From an uncultured Alphaproteobacteria bacterium (GTDB taxonomy: Bacteria > Pseudomonadota > Alphaproteobacteria > RF32 > CAG-239), in contig CAKQSV010000001.1 in assembly GCA_934273635.1 (NCBI GenBank), forward strand, positions 124,001 to 188,000: a stretch of DNA of 64,000 nucleotides, given 5' to 3'. The notes under the pieces are model-generated. The model worked only from the letters and a program-made list of their open reading frames with translations. It did no database searches and was not told where the DNA came from. Each line of letters opens with the position of its first letter. The stretch's first letter is position 1. This document shows positions 9,405 to 20,220 of the stretch, piece after piece. The position numbers and the translations under genes were made by a program.

Positions 9405-10088
9405 TTATTTACAACCCGCTACAATCGCTTTAATCAGCGCGCTGTTGCCTTGATAAATCTCTTTAATTGACTTGGCCAACATATAGCACGGCGTGGTGGC
9501 GATGTGATGTTTTTCATCAACGCAAGCCTCGGTCGCCGTGCGGTTTTCATGCACAGCGCCAAAAGATTCGATCTCTGCCGCAACTTTAGAATCGTTGCCG
9601 ATGGTCACATGTATGCCGTGACGTCCCAAAACCTTGGCAACCACAACCGGCGCAATACACATCGCGCCAATCCATTTTTGTTTGGCGTAGGCTTGCCTCA
9701 AGACTTGCGAAATTTCAGAATCGACCTCAAAATCAGCGCCTTGGGAAGCGTAATTGCTCCAATTATTGATAGCGCCCTGTCCGCCGACAAAAACCACCGC
9801 GTCAAACTTATCCAAATCAAGCTCAGACAGAGGTAAAATGTTTCCCCTCGCAATACGGGCGCTCTCTGACAACACGCGCCGATTACCGCTCTCGCCTTTG
9901 ACCGCGACAACCTGTTTGCGATAGGCGTCAATGGTGCGACCTTGTTCGATGTCAGGCGCAAAGCACTGATATTGACCACCCTGTTCATCAATCGCCAACA
10001 AACCTAGTGTCGCTTCGTGAATTTCCGAACCGTCAAAGTTGCCGCAACCCGATAAAACGACCGCAAATTTTGGTGAGTTTTCGCTCAT
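9405..10088 (-). CDS. elbB: Glyoxalase ElbB (DJ-1/PfpI family)
   Basis: This 227-residue protein belongs to the DJ-1/PfpI superfamily. ElbB-specific features are the N-terminal SGCGNFDGSEIHE segment, the GGQGAINN turn (about 102-109) and a nucleophile-elbow cysteine at C144 in GAMCIAP. ElbB has glyoxalase-like activity and has been linked genetically to isoprenoid output in E. coli; the physiological role remains unclear. Length is typical. It lies 89 bases beyond the gyrB terminator on the same strand, so it is probably transcribed separately. Confidence 0.93.
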   Translation of the reverse strand: MSENSPKFAVVLSGCGNFDGSEIHEATLGLLAIDEQGGQYQCFAPDIEQGRTIDAYRKQVVAVKGESGNRRVLSESARIARGNILPLSELDLDKFDAVVFVGGQGAINNWSNYASQGADFEVDSEISQVLRQAYAKQKWIGAMCIAPVVVAKVLGRHGIHVTIGNDSKVAAEIESFGAVHENRTATEACVDEKHHIATTPCYMLAKSIKEIYQGNSALIKAIVAGCK

Positions 10089-10177
10089 GGTATTCTCCTT
10101 TTCTCTCTTGCACTTGGGACTAATTTAGCGATTAATGATTAATATCGGTTTAAGATTTTTCAATGTTATGCAGGCGC

Positions 10178-10217
10178 AAAAAAAACGCCCGCGGTTTGCG
10201 CTCAAACTCACGGACGT
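10178..10217 (-). terminator. Terminator downstream of gyrB
   Basis: On the minus strand a GC-rich hairpin (arms about 10204-10217 and 10185-10197) is followed by eight T residues. It lies 19 bases beyond the gyrB stop. Confidence 0.8.
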
Positions 10218-10235
10218 TAGCGATTTTGCTTTTTT

Positions 10236-12680
<2,445 letters not shown>

Positions 12681-12720
12681 TGCAACATCCTTAAATTAGC
12701 TTATTTTACTTTGAGGGAAT

Positions 12721-12747
12721 AGTATATCATTTTAGCAAAATCACCAA
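12721..12747 (-). promoter_or_regulatory. Candidate gyrB promoter
   Basis: On the minus strand a TATACT -10 element (12721-12726) lies 40 bases upstream of the gyrB start. The only -35 match, TTGGTG, is at a short 15-base spacing, so the -35 call is weak. Confidence 0.4.
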
Positions 12748-12813
12748 GTAATAAATGCAATAAATGCCCTTTTTTGTGGACAATTCGCCTTAAAAATCAG
12801 CCTTATTATTCTA

Positions 12814-12842
12814 TGGACAGAATATTTATTTTATGGTATATT
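12814..12842 (+). promoter_or_regulatory. Candidate promoter of the metalloprotease gene
   Basis: TGGACA (12814-12819) and TATATT (12837-12842) are separated by 17 bases and lie 27 bases before the ATG at 12870. Confidence 0.6.
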
Positions 12843-12869
12843 TGTCTAAGTTTTAAGGTTGAGGTTGAG

Positions 12870-14156
12870 ATGAAAAAAATTGTTATCGCCAGTCAGGACG
12901 GCACGCCGCCGCAGTGCAAAAAATGGGCAAAAGACGCCGTGGTTGAGTTTTTGGCGGTGTTTCCCGAATATAAAAACTCTTTTAGTATTGAATTTAGAGA
13001 CGACGCGCACGCCACGCACAAAAAAATATCGCAGGCGGAATATGACAACCTCCCCGACGACACATACAAATTGCAGTTTGTGAAAGACGATGACGGCAAC
13101 TGGCTAGTGCCTTATGAATCAATGGCGTGGTATTTGGCTCAGGCTAAAAAGCCCAACCAACGCCTTGGCAGTGACACCGTTGACCTGTCAATTCTTAATG
13201 GTTTGAACTGCGCTTATATCAACAACAAAGCTCCTGATGAGATTATTTGCAACCTTATCGGCGACCGGTTCTCAAGTAGTTGTTACGGCTATGGCGCAGA
13301 AGGCAAAATGATGGCGATTTCAACCTCTAACCCCGCTTGTCAGGATGAAGAATTTTTTAAGACCATTATGATGCACGAACTGGGGCATATTTTCAGAGCC
13401 ACACACCGTGGCCGTGAACACACTGTTTATGACAATACTGCCGGCAACCACTGCACCAACAGCGACTGCATTATGGGCGACAGAGATTATGACCGCCTTT
13501 CTCATGAGCGTTTGGCACGCAAAGCCCGTGGCAATCCGCCGTTTTGCAACGAGTGTATTGCCTCGATGCGCGAATATATGGAAAATATGCCGGAACTGAC
13601 CAAAGAAATGGATGTTCAACAAATTTCTCAACCCAACCGTCCGGAATTTGTATCTCAATTACCGGAATTGCCACATAATGACGACAGTTGGAAAGACGGG
13701 TTTAGAGCTTTTTATCGCGACGTGTCAACTCGAGAAGGCAGTGTTTATAAAGAGACGGAAGATAAAGTCAACTATCTGGCTAAACTAGAGCGTCAAGACG
13801 GCTCTGTGCTTGAGATTGAGGCCAACAACGAATATAATGTGGCGTTGGGCGCTAAAAACAAAGACGGGCAAGATGAGATTCCGTCTTTGGAAGATATGTG
13901 CGATTTGGTTAAATTGGCGCAATCTAAGAACAGCGGTATGAATTTTGCCGAAGATAACGAGCCGGAGTTTGACGGACGGTTGCTGATTGCGTGTCTTGAG
14001 GCTAAACCACAGCCTTTGGATATGAAAAACAAGCCGGAGCTGACGCCCGAGTTTTTGAGCCAATTAACTCCCGCAACCAAAAACAAGTTACAAACTCTGA
14101 CGCAAAGCGGTAATAGTTTTGCAATGATTGCGCGGCACCGAGACGGCGGACGTTAG
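12870..14156 (+). CDS. Putative archaemetzincin-like zinc metalloprotease
   Basis: The start is the ATG at 12870, which follows an AAGGTTGAGG-like ribosome site; the longer frame upstream is not needed. The 428-residue product carries a metzincin-type zinc site HELGHIFRATH (H169, H173, H179, with E170 as base). A cysteine-rich segment follows: HC at 194-195, C200, the Met-turn-like M202 in CIM, and a CxxC at 226-229. HExxHxxxxxH plus HCx4CxM and CxxC is the archaemetzincin pattern. Here 14 residues separate H179 from H194, and the usual Gly of the zinc motif is Arg. There is no signal peptide, so it is probably cytoplasmic. The C-terminal 190 residues are unrecognised. Its end overlaps the convergent cvpA by 4 bases. 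Confidence 0.7.
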   Translation: MKKIVIASQDGTPPQCKKWAKDAVVEFLAVFPEYKNSFSIEFRDDAHATHKKISQAEYDNLPDDTYKLQFVKDDDGNWLVPYESMAWYLAQAKKPNQRLGSDTVDLSILNGLNCAYINNKAPDEIICNLIGDRFSSSCYGYGAEGKMMAISTSNPACQDEEFFKTIMMHELGHIFRATHRGREHTVYDNTAGNHCTNSDCIMGDRDYDRLSHERLARKARGNPPFCNECIASMREYMENMPELTKEMDVQQISQPNRPEFVSQLPELPHNDDSWKDGFRAFYRDVSTREGSVYKETEDKVNYLAKLERQDGSVLEIEANNEYNVALGAKNKDGQDEIPSLEDMCDLVKLAQSKNSGMNFAEDNEPEFDGRLLIACLEAKPQPLDMKNKPELTPEFLSQLTPATKNKLQTLTQSGNSFAMIARHRDGGR

Positions 14157-14905
14157 TCGACCATGTCAATCAGTCTTTCGAGGTTTTCACGCTCGTGATT
14201 ATTATAACCGCTAAAGTCTTCGTGGACGGCGGGTTTGTCTTTTGCATCCTTTGATTTGGTGGCTTTTTCTTCAGACTTTTTGCTCTCGATTTTGGGTTGC
14301 GCTAAGCGATTAAACAGCTCATCGGCGTCACTGGAATTTGACTGCTTTTCAGCTTTGCTTTGCTCGGCTTTTTGCTCTTTTTCGGCAATATAAGCATCAG
14401 TCTTAGACTTGATGACATCTAAGGTTTCTTGCGGAATCAGGCTTTCTATCGGTTTGGCAAAACTGCCCGCGATTTGAAAATATTTGGACTTTTGCATAAA
14501 CTCGGGCTGGCTCTTCTCGGGCATGCACCAACTGATGAGAATATAAATCAAAACAATCAGCAAAAAAGCACGCATAATGCCAAAAAACAGTCCTAAAATT
14601 CGGTCTAAGCCGCTCAGCTTGCTGTTGCGGATTTTGCTGACAACGTTGTCGGTGACAATAATCCAGATAACCATAAACAAAATGAGGATAAACACCGCGC
14701 TGACAATGCCTGAAATTAAGCCACTGTTGATATACTGACGGGTTATTTTGGTGAAAACCGGCAACAACCAGACCACGGCAAAACCACTCAAGACCCAACC
14801 GATTATGCTCAGAACCTCTTTAATCAAACCACGGCTTAAGGCTATTAAACCTGAAATACCAACCATAATGAGGATAACAATATCCAAATTGTTCAATTCA
14901 GTCAT
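14153..14905 (-). CDS. cvpA: CvpA family membrane protein
   Basis: This 250-residue protein has four hydrophobic helices within residues 5-128 and the CvpA-typical RG--KE--S--GW motif after helix 1, plus a SGLDRILGLFFG segment before helix 4. The C-terminal 100 residues are Lys/Glu/Ala-rich, hydrophilic and probably disordered. CvpA proteins are linked to colicin V production and envelope stress, with no settled molecular function. It lies directly downstream of radA, an order common in alphaproteobacteria, where purF often follows; purF is absent here. Confidence 0.88.
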   Translation of the reverse strand: MTELNNLDIVILIMVGISGLIALSRGLIKEVLSIIGWVLSGFAVVWLLPVFTKITRQYINSGLISGIVSAVFILILFMVIWIIVTDNVVSKIRNSKLSGLDRILGLFFGIMRAFLLIVLIYILISWCMPEKSQPEFMQKSKYFQIAGSFAKPIESLIPQETLDVIKSKTDAYIAEKEQKAEQSKAEKQSNSSDADELFNRLAQPKIESKKSEEKATKSKDAKDKPAVHEDFSGYNNHERENLERLIDMVD

Positions 14906-14915
14906 ATTTTTGTTC

Positions 14916-16289
14916 CTAGTTAAACCAATTTATCAGGCGTTGAACATTGCCGATTTCATAAATATTCATATCGTAAGTGTTGTTCTTTTTCTCGTTGCCG
15001 TGAGTGGACGGAATAATAGCGTTGGCAAAGCCCAGTTTGTGCGCCTCTTTCAAGCGTGAGTTCGGCTGACTGACCGAGCGGATTTCACCGGACAGACCTA
15101 TCTCGCCAAAAATAACGGCGTCGGCCGGTAACGGTTTATTGGTCAATGATGAAATGACCGCCATAGCCACCGCCAAATCTGCCGCCGGCTCCGAGATTTT
15201 AAGCCCGCCGGCGATGTTCAAATAAACATCCTGCGAGCAAAGGTTGATACCGCAACGCGCCTCAAGCACTGCCAAAACCATTGCTAAGCGGTTGTTGTCC
15301 CACCCGACGACGGCGCGTTTGGGACTGGCGTATCCGGTCGGACTGACCAGTGCCTGAATCTCCACCAACACCGGACGAGAACCCTCAATCCCCGCAAACA
15401 CGCACGAGCCGGAGACATTGCCCTGTCTTTCGGCCAAAAACAGCGCCGAGGGGTTTTCAACCTCCACAAGACCTTTATCCTGCATTTCAAAAACGCCGAT
15501 CTCATCCGTAGCGCCATAGCGGTTTTTGACCGCTCGCAAAATTCTAAAATGGTGACCGCGTTCGCCTTCAAAATAAAGCACAGTGTCAACCATGTGCTCC
15601 AAAACTCGAGGACCGGCGATTGAGCCTTGTTTGGTCACATGCCCCACCAAAAACAGCACAAAACCTTTTTTCTTGGCTAATTTTATCAGCTCATAAGCGC
15701 AGGCTCGCACCTGAGCCACGCTTCCAGGGGTGGATTCAACCTCTTCAAGATACATCGTTTGGATAGAATCGATAATCACCACCGCCGCATTTGATTTGTC
15801 GAGCGTAGCGATAATATCTTTAACATCGGTGGCGCTGGCCAAATTGACCGGAGACTGTTCCAATCCCAAACGGCGCGCTCTGATTCTAACCTGATCAATC
15901 GCCTCTTCTCCGGAGATATAATAACACTCATATCCCTCCGGTTTGTCGGCGATTTTGGCGCAGGTTTGCAACAATAACGTAGATTTTCCAATCCCCGGAT
16001 CGCCGCCGACCAAAATGACCGAACCCGAGACCAAGCCGCCGCCACTGACGCGGTCAAGCTCTTTGATGCCGGTTTCGAGCCTTTCGAGTTTTTCCAACGC
16101 GCCGCTGAGCGGGACAAAATCAAGCATTTTACCCTTGTGTTTGGGCGCAAAATTGGAAAAACCCTCGCCTCCGGATTTTTCCTCAACAATCGTATTCCAC
16201 TCGCCGCAGGAATCACACTTGCCCTGCCATTTGGGATACATTGCGCCGCAACTTTGGCAAACAAACTCTGTCACACTCTTTTTAGGCAC
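14916..16289 (-). CDS. radA: DNA repair protein RadA (Sms)
   Basis: RadA is a DnaB-like ring helicase that helps branch migration in recombination and repair. The 457-residue protein has the N-terminal zinc finger (C11, C14, C25, C28), a RecA-like ATPase with the Walker A segment GGDPGIGKST, the RadA-specific KNRYG motif (KNRFG in most homologues), and a C-terminal Lon-protease-like domain. The start is GTG, one base after the mlaF TAA, which implies translational coupling. cvpA follows 10 bases after its stop. Confidence 0.96.
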   Translation of the reverse strand: MPKKSVTEFVCQSCGAMYPKWQGKCDSCGEWNTIVEEKSGGEGFSNFAPKHKGKMLDFVPLSGALEKLERLETGIKELDRVSGGGLVSGSVILVGGDPGIGKSTLLLQTCAKIADKPEGYECYYISGEEAIDQVRIRARRLGLEQSPVNLASATDVKDIIATLDKSNAAVVIIDSIQTMYLEEVESTPGSVAQVRACAYELIKLAKKKGFVLFLVGHVTKQGSIAGPRVLEHMVDTVLYFEGERGHHFRILRAVKNRYGATDEIGVFEMQDKGLVEVENPSALFLAERQGNVSGSCVFAGIEGSRPVLVEIQALVSPTGYASPKRAVVGWDNNRLAMVLAVLEARCGINLCSQDVYLNIAGGLKISEPAADLAVAMAVISSLTNKPLPADAVIFGEIGLSGEIRSVSQPNSRLKEAHKLGFANAIIPSTHGNEKKNNTYDMNIYEIGNVQRLINWFN

Positions 16290-16290
16290 A

Positions 16291-17055
16291 TTACACCTCT
16301 ACTTTAATCGGACCTTGAGAACAACCGTTAATAAACTGGCGAACATAAGGGTTATCGGTTTTATCCATCTCTTTAACCGTGCCCTGCCAAATAATTTTTC
16401 CCTTATACAGCATAGCTATTTTATCGGCAATTTTACGAGCAGACGCCATATCGTGGGTAATGGTCAACGCCGTCGCGCCCAAGCCTTTAACCGACTCAAT
16501 AATCAAGTCATTAATCACGTCAGACATAATCGGGTCAAGGCCGGTGGTCGGCTCGTCAAAAAAGATAATCTCCGGACGGGTGGCAATCGCACGAGCCAAG
16601 CCAACGCGTTTTTGCATACCGCCAGAAAGCTCAGAGGGCGACAAATCTGCCACATCAGGCGCTAAACCAACTTGACGCAACACGCGAACAGCCTCGGTTT
16701 TAGCCTCCTTTTTCGGCATTTTTTGATTTTCTATCAGCCCGAAAGCCACGTTCTCCCACACGCTCAAACTATCAAACAAAGCCGCCCCCTGAAACAGCAT
16801 ACCCATTTTGGCATAGCTCTTCTCAGCCTCTTTGCGCGGCAGCTGCGTCACATCCTGTCCATCAATTTCAATCGAGCCCTCATCGGGGGTTAAAATGCCT
16901 TGAATACATTTAATCAAAACGGACTTTCCGGTGCCTGAACCACCAATAACCACCAATGATTCACCTTTTTTGATGTCAACATCAACACCGTCAAGCACCA
17001 CTTTTTTACCAAACGCTTTGCGGAGGTTGCGAATTTGTATTTTATTTTCACTCAT
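16291..17055 (-). CDS. mlaF: Phospholipid-transport ABC ATPase MlaF
   Basis: MlaF is the ATPase of the Mla system that moves phospholipids between inner and outer membranes to maintain lipid asymmetry. The 254-residue protein has Walker A GGSGTGKS (38-45), the LSGGMQKR signature, the Walker B segment IIFFDEP, a D-loop GLDP and the H-loop TITHD. The GGMQKR form of the signature and the SDVINDLI segment are typical of MlaF/Ttg2A. It lies 12 bases downstream of mlaE. The substrate-binding partner MlaD is not in this cluster. Confidence 0.94.
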   Translation of the reverse strand: MSENKIQIRNLRKAFGKKVVLDGVDVDIKKGESLVVIGGSGTGKSVLIKCIQGILTPDEGSIEIDGQDVTQLPRKEAEKSYAKMGMLFQGAALFDSLSVWENVAFGLIENQKMPKKEAKTEAVRVLRQVGLAPDVADLSPSELSGGMQKRVGLARAIATRPEIIFFDEPTTGLDPIMSDVINDLIIESVKGLGATALTITHDMASARKIADKIAMLYKGKIIWQGTVKEMDKTDNPYVRQFINGCSQGPIKVEV

Positions 17056-17067
17056 AATTATTGCTCC

Positions 17068-17856
17068 TTATTTGGTAAACAGCATACCGGTAATGATGTA
17101 GTTGAAGATGAGGATTAAGATGGAAGAAGAAACAACCGCGTTGGTTGTGGCCTCGCCCACACCCTGCGCACCGCCTCTTGACTTGTAGCCGTTATAACAA
17201 CCCATTAACGAGATGATAAAACCAAAAACCGCACCCTTAATCAAACCGGTAATAATGTCAATGCTTTGCAACTCGTTAATGGTTGAATTGATATAGTTGG
17301 CGGGGTTGAAGTCCAGCTGATAAATACTGACAACATAGCCACCAAAAATACCGATAATATCACCGACAATCACCAACATCGGCAAAACCAAAACACCCGA
17401 CAAAATACGCGGGGTTACCAAATACTTAAACGGATTGGTCGACAAAGTGGTTAGCGCGTCAATTTGTTCGGTCACGCGCATGGTACCGATTTCGGCAGCC
17501 ATCGCCGCACCGATACGCCCCGCAACCATAAGACCGCAAAACACCGGCGCCAGTTCACGCGTAACGGAAATTAAAACCACCGAGGCAACCGCGCTTTCTG
17601 CGCCATAGCTTGAAAAACCCGAGTAGGTTTGCAAGGCAATAACCATACCGGCAAAAATGGTCGTCAACGCCACAACCGGCAAAGAATAAAAGCCAATATC
17701 AAGAAACTGACGCCCCAAAAGTTTGAAGTAAAACGGCGGGGTCACACAGTTGTATAACGCACGGGCAATAAACAGCGACAGCTCGCCCAAACGGCAGATA
17801 AACGTGACCAAAGTTTTGCCTAAGCGGCGCAAAAATCTTTCAAAAAAATCTATCAT
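17068..17856 (-). CDS. mlaE: Phospholipid-transport ABC permease MlaE
   Basis: MlaE is the integral membrane permease of the Mla phospholipid transporter. The 262-residue product has an amphipathic N-terminus, then the family's membrane helices with the GR-GAA-AAEIGTMRVTEQIDAL segment after the second hydrophobic region and the C-terminal GFIISL-GCY-GY-S-GGAQGVG motif. Length is typical. It is the first gene of the mlaE-mlaF-radA-cvpA transcript and starts 69 bases downstream of the hprK stop. Confidence 0.95.
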   Translation of the reverse strand: MIDFFERFLRRLGKTLVTFICRLGELSLFIARALYNCVTPPFYFKLLGRQFLDIGFYSLPVVALTTIFAGMVIALQTYSGFSSYGAESAVASVVLISVTRELAPVFCGLMVAGRIGAAMAAEIGTMRVTEQIDALTTLSTNPFKYLVTPRILSGVLVLPMLVIVGDIIGIFGGYVVSIYQLDFNPANYINSTINELQSIDIITGLIKGAVFGFIISLMGCYNGYKSRGGAQGVGEATTNAVVSSSILILIFNYIITGMLFTK

Positions 17857-17925
17857 TATATTTGCTTTCGGTAGGTGGATACGAATAAAACAGTTGGTTG
17901 TATATTAATGTAATTCTAAAAAAAA

Positions 17926-18354
17926 TCAACTGACTTGTAAATTTTCATCACAAGCCAATTTTATTTTAAAAACAGCGGACGGCTCAAAGGGATAAAGCCG
18001 AATTTTTTTGATTTTGAGATTGTCATACTCCCAAAATTCAGGCAAGGGCAGACGCTCAACCGCCTGCGGCGAAGACACCAGTTCAACCACCAAACCAACC
18101 TCTGCTTCCGCTTGGCTCGGAAGTTTGATAATTCCCAAACCACGAACCTCCAACATATTTTGCAAATTGGCAGGGCAGGCGGCAATCAGGCGATTTTGTC
18201 GGACAGATAAGTCCGTGCGGTCGTCAGCCACCAAAGCCGCGCCCAATTGTTCTATCAAACGCAGCGCCAAATCCGACTTGCCGCCACCGGATGCGCCAAG
18301 AAGTAAAATTCCTTTATTATTCAAAGCGATACAGGTGGCGTGAATATTATTCAT
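17926..18354 (-). CDS. hprK: HPr kinase/phosphorylase, short alphaproteobacterial form
   Basis: This 142-residue protein corresponds to the catalytic C-terminal domain of HprK only, as is usual in alphaproteobacteria. Walker A is GASGGGKSD (20-28), followed by the LVADDR strand and the LEVRGLGIIKLP signature. In the family it phosphorylates and dephosphorylates the HPr-like protein of the nitrogen-related phosphotransferase system. No other PTS gene is in the window. It begins 6 bases after the tsaE stop, so it is part of the SNase-like/tsaE/hprK transcript. Confidence 0.92.
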   Translation of the reverse strand: MNNIHATCIALNNKGILLLGASGGGKSDLALRLIEQLGAALVADDRTDLSVRQNRLIAACPANLQNMLEVRGLGIIKLPSQAEAEVGLVVELVSSPQAVERLPLPEFWEYDNLKIKKIRLYPFEPSAVFKIKLACDENLQVS

Positions 18355-18360
18355 CGGCTT

Positions 18361-18825
18361 TTATCCTTTGAGCGAAGCAAAACGTTGATAAGCTTGTTCT
18401 GAGGCAAAAGTAAAAATGATTTTGCGTCCGTTTTCGGTCGGCTCAATATTGATTTTAACCGCAGAGCGGGGCAGGTAGCCCCCCATTTTGTCAGGCCACT
18501 CAATCAGGCAAACACCCTCATACATCGCCTCTTCCATCCCCAGTTCAAAAATCTCTTCCGGAGACTTGAGGCGGTAAAGGTCGTAGTGATAAACCTCAAA
18601 GTTCGGCGCGTCATACATCTGCACCAACGTAAAAGTCGGGCTCGGCACCTCGGTTTTGCCACACAGGCTTTGAATAAAACCACGCGCAAAAACGCTTTTG
18701 CCCATCCCCAGCGTGCCGATGAGGGCGAAAACATCTCCGGCACGGCAGAGTTTGGACAACTCGACCGCCAGATGTTCGGTTTCTGCCTCGGTGGCGCAGA
18801 TGAAAGTTTGCTCAAAATTACTCAT
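18361..18825 (-). CDS. tsaE: tRNA t6A biosynthesis ATPase TsaE
   Basis: TsaE is the P-loop ATPase that supports the TsaB-TsaD complex in making N6-threonylcarbamoyladenosine at position 37 of ANN-decoding tRNAs. The 154-residue protein has Walker A GTLGMGKS (37-44), the SPTF motif and the YHYDLYRL segment followed by LIEWPDK. The ATG overlaps the TAA of the upstream nuclease-like gene (TAATG). The partner gene tsaD lies at about 46 kb; tsaB is not in the window. Confidence 0.95.
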   Translation of the reverse strand: MSNFEQTFICATEAETEHLAVELSKLCRAGDVFALIGTLGMGKSVFARGFIQSLCGKTEVPSPTFTLVQMYDAPNFEVYHYDLYRLKSPEEIFELGMEEAMYEGVCLIEWPDKMGGYLPRSAVKINIEPTENGRKIIFTFASEQAYQRFASLKG

Positions 18826-19817
18826 TACTTAAAAAAACTTCTACGGTTGGGATCTTTGGGTTTGATAACCTTATACTGCGGTTTGCGTTTTTGCAAAGCC
18901 TGCCAGTCCCATGGTTTGTAAAACTTGCCTTGCCACAAGCCGTTGCGCTGACTTTGCGCGTTTTCTTCATAAGGAACATAAATTGAGGCCTCTCGCGTGT
19001 CGGCCACAGCCCAACCGGCATTAACCAACGCGGCGCCGATGTCGTATTGTCCCAAAAAACAAACCGCGACCATACTGCCGTCTTCTGCCTCAGACATAAC
19101 GCGACAGGTTATCGGATTGGTCGTGAGCCAACTGCTGAGCCACAAAGCCGCCTGCTGACCGCAATTATAAGACGCTCCATTGCGATTGGCACAGGTTTGG
19201 TCTAAGGACGGCGCGGCAATGCCATAAAGTTTAACATTATAGCCTTGCGCGTTCAAAGTATCGGCCGTTACAATAGACACCGCACTGGTAAAACTTGGCA
19301 ACGCATTGATATCAAACTGTTTTTGCTGATGATTTCCGGTCAGGCTGTTAATTAATCCGCTCAGACCTTCAGAATTTTTTTGTTGTGGAGCAGGAGCTTG
19401 CTCCTCGGCTGTTGCTGTTTGATGATTGGCGTTTGACGGCTCTGAGAAATTTTCACCCAATTTAAGCGTTGGCGAATCGTTGTTTTGGGCGCTGTCGGAC
19501 AACTGCGGGGCAACCATGGTGCTGCGACCACCGATAAAAGTTTGGAGGTTTTCAATCACACCGCCCAAGCCGTTATTAAAACCGCCGATAGCATAAATCA
19601 CAAAGCAGACAATGCTCATGATGACAATAAAAGAGGGAAGGCACCCCATGGCGCGCCATGCCATTTTTGTAAAGATATACAGCGCCACAAGCCCGATTAT
19701 TAATCCGACAAAGCCGCCGCCCTGCAAAAACATATTGGAGCTTTGCGTGCCGCTACCGCCAAGCAGAATAAAACCAAGCGCGAAACTGCCCAGAAATAAC
19801 TTTTTGAAAAATCCCAT
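18825..19817 (-). CDS. Membrane-anchored SNase-fold protein, catalytic residues apparently lost
   Basis: The 330-residue protein has two to three hydrophobic segments within residues 5-85, a low-complexity linker rich in Gln, Ala and Ser, and a staphylococcal-nuclease-like domain at about 165-315. The family's LYGI-AP start and the VAVCF-DIGAALVNAGWA and GLWQGKFYKPWDWQ segments are clear. The usual catalytic positions are not: the Asp/Glu of GIDAPE is replaced (GIAAPS), and the Arg expected in the D-x-x-GR turn is Ser/Met (EDGSM). I infer a non-catalytic binding domain facing the periplasm or cytoplasm. It is first in the transcript that continues into tsaE and hprK. Confidence 0.8.
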   Translation of the reverse strand: MGFFKKLFLGSFALGFILLGGSGTQSSNMFLQGGGFVGLIIGLVALYIFTKMAWRAMGCLPSFIVIMSIVCFVIYAIGGFNNGLGGVIENLQTFIGGRSTMVAPQLSDSAQNNDSPTLKLGENFSEPSNANHQTATAEEQAPAPQQKNSEGLSGLINSLTGNHQQKQFDINALPSFTSAVSIVTADTLNAQGYNVKLYGIAAPSLDQTCANRNGASYNCGQQAALWLSSWLTTNPITCRVMSEAEDGSMVAVCFLGQYDIGAALVNAGWAVADTREASIYVPYEENAQSQRNGLWQGKFYKPWDWQALQKRKPQYKVIKPKDPNRRSFFK

Positions 19818-19896
19818 TATCTCACCTCTTTTTATTATTGGTCGTGCCGCTTTTAATATAGCCTAATTATACGCATATACAAACAAATTAAGCAAC

Positions 19897-19930
19897 AAAA
19901 AAACCGCCTGAGGTTATACTAGGCGGTTTT
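19897..19930 (-). terminator. Terminator after the parAB-FTR-like transcript
   Basis: A 10-bp perfect stem (AAAACCGCCT and its complement, arms 19921-19930 and 19900-19909) is followed on the minus strand by a T run. Confidence 0.85.
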
Positions 19931-19949
19931 TATGAATAAAAAGTGAAGA

Positions 19950-20207
19950 TTATTGCGCTTTTTTGACTTCTTGCTCAGAGGTCTTTGAATAGCAGTTGCA
20001 ATGGCAAATGCCTTTGCTTTCAATATCACTGCGGCAAAGCTCTGAAATGCAATAACGAGCCGAGTTGTTGCCGTCGCACGGACATCTCTGCCACTCGCTG
20101 TCGCCAAACATCATGGTTTTGGCACGCGCGATTTTCTCGATATTAGCGGTCGGTGTATAACCTGCTTGCGCACATTTTTCTTTCATTTTTTCTAAGATGG
20201 TTGTCAT
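19950..20207 (-). CDS. Small cysteine-rich protein resembling ferredoxin-thioredoxin reductase catalytic chain
   Basis: This 85-residue protein has seven cysteines in a CPC-x8-C-x4-C-x9-CHC-x-C arrangement (C42, C44, C53, C58, C68, C70, C72) with the segment RYCISELC-SDI preceding the CHC. That resembles the 4Fe-4S and redox-disulfide site of the ferredoxin-thioredoxin reductase beta chain, which is built on CPC, CPC and CHC motifs. It is shorter than the plant or cyanobacterial subunit and no variable chain is adjacent. It begins 13 bases after parB with AAAGGA upstream, so it is cotranscribed with parAB, and its own terminator follows. A redox or Fe-S role is inferred from the motif only. 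Confidence 0.65.
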   Translation of the reverse strand: MTTILEKMKEKCAQAGYTPTANIEKIARAKTMMFGDSEWQRCPCDGNNSARYCISELCRSDIESKGICHCNCYSKTSEQEVKKAQ

Positions 20208-20220
20208 CGTTTTTGTCCTT

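Noticed and set aside
15943..16665. 240-codon plus-strand frame across radA and mlaF
   Set aside because: It runs antisense to both genes, whose catalytic motifs are intact.
16291..17856. mlaE-mlaF as an amino-acid or drug ABC importer
   Set aside because: The MlaE-specific GR-GAA-AAEIGTMRVTEQIDAL segment and the matching ATPase signature fit phospholipid transport.
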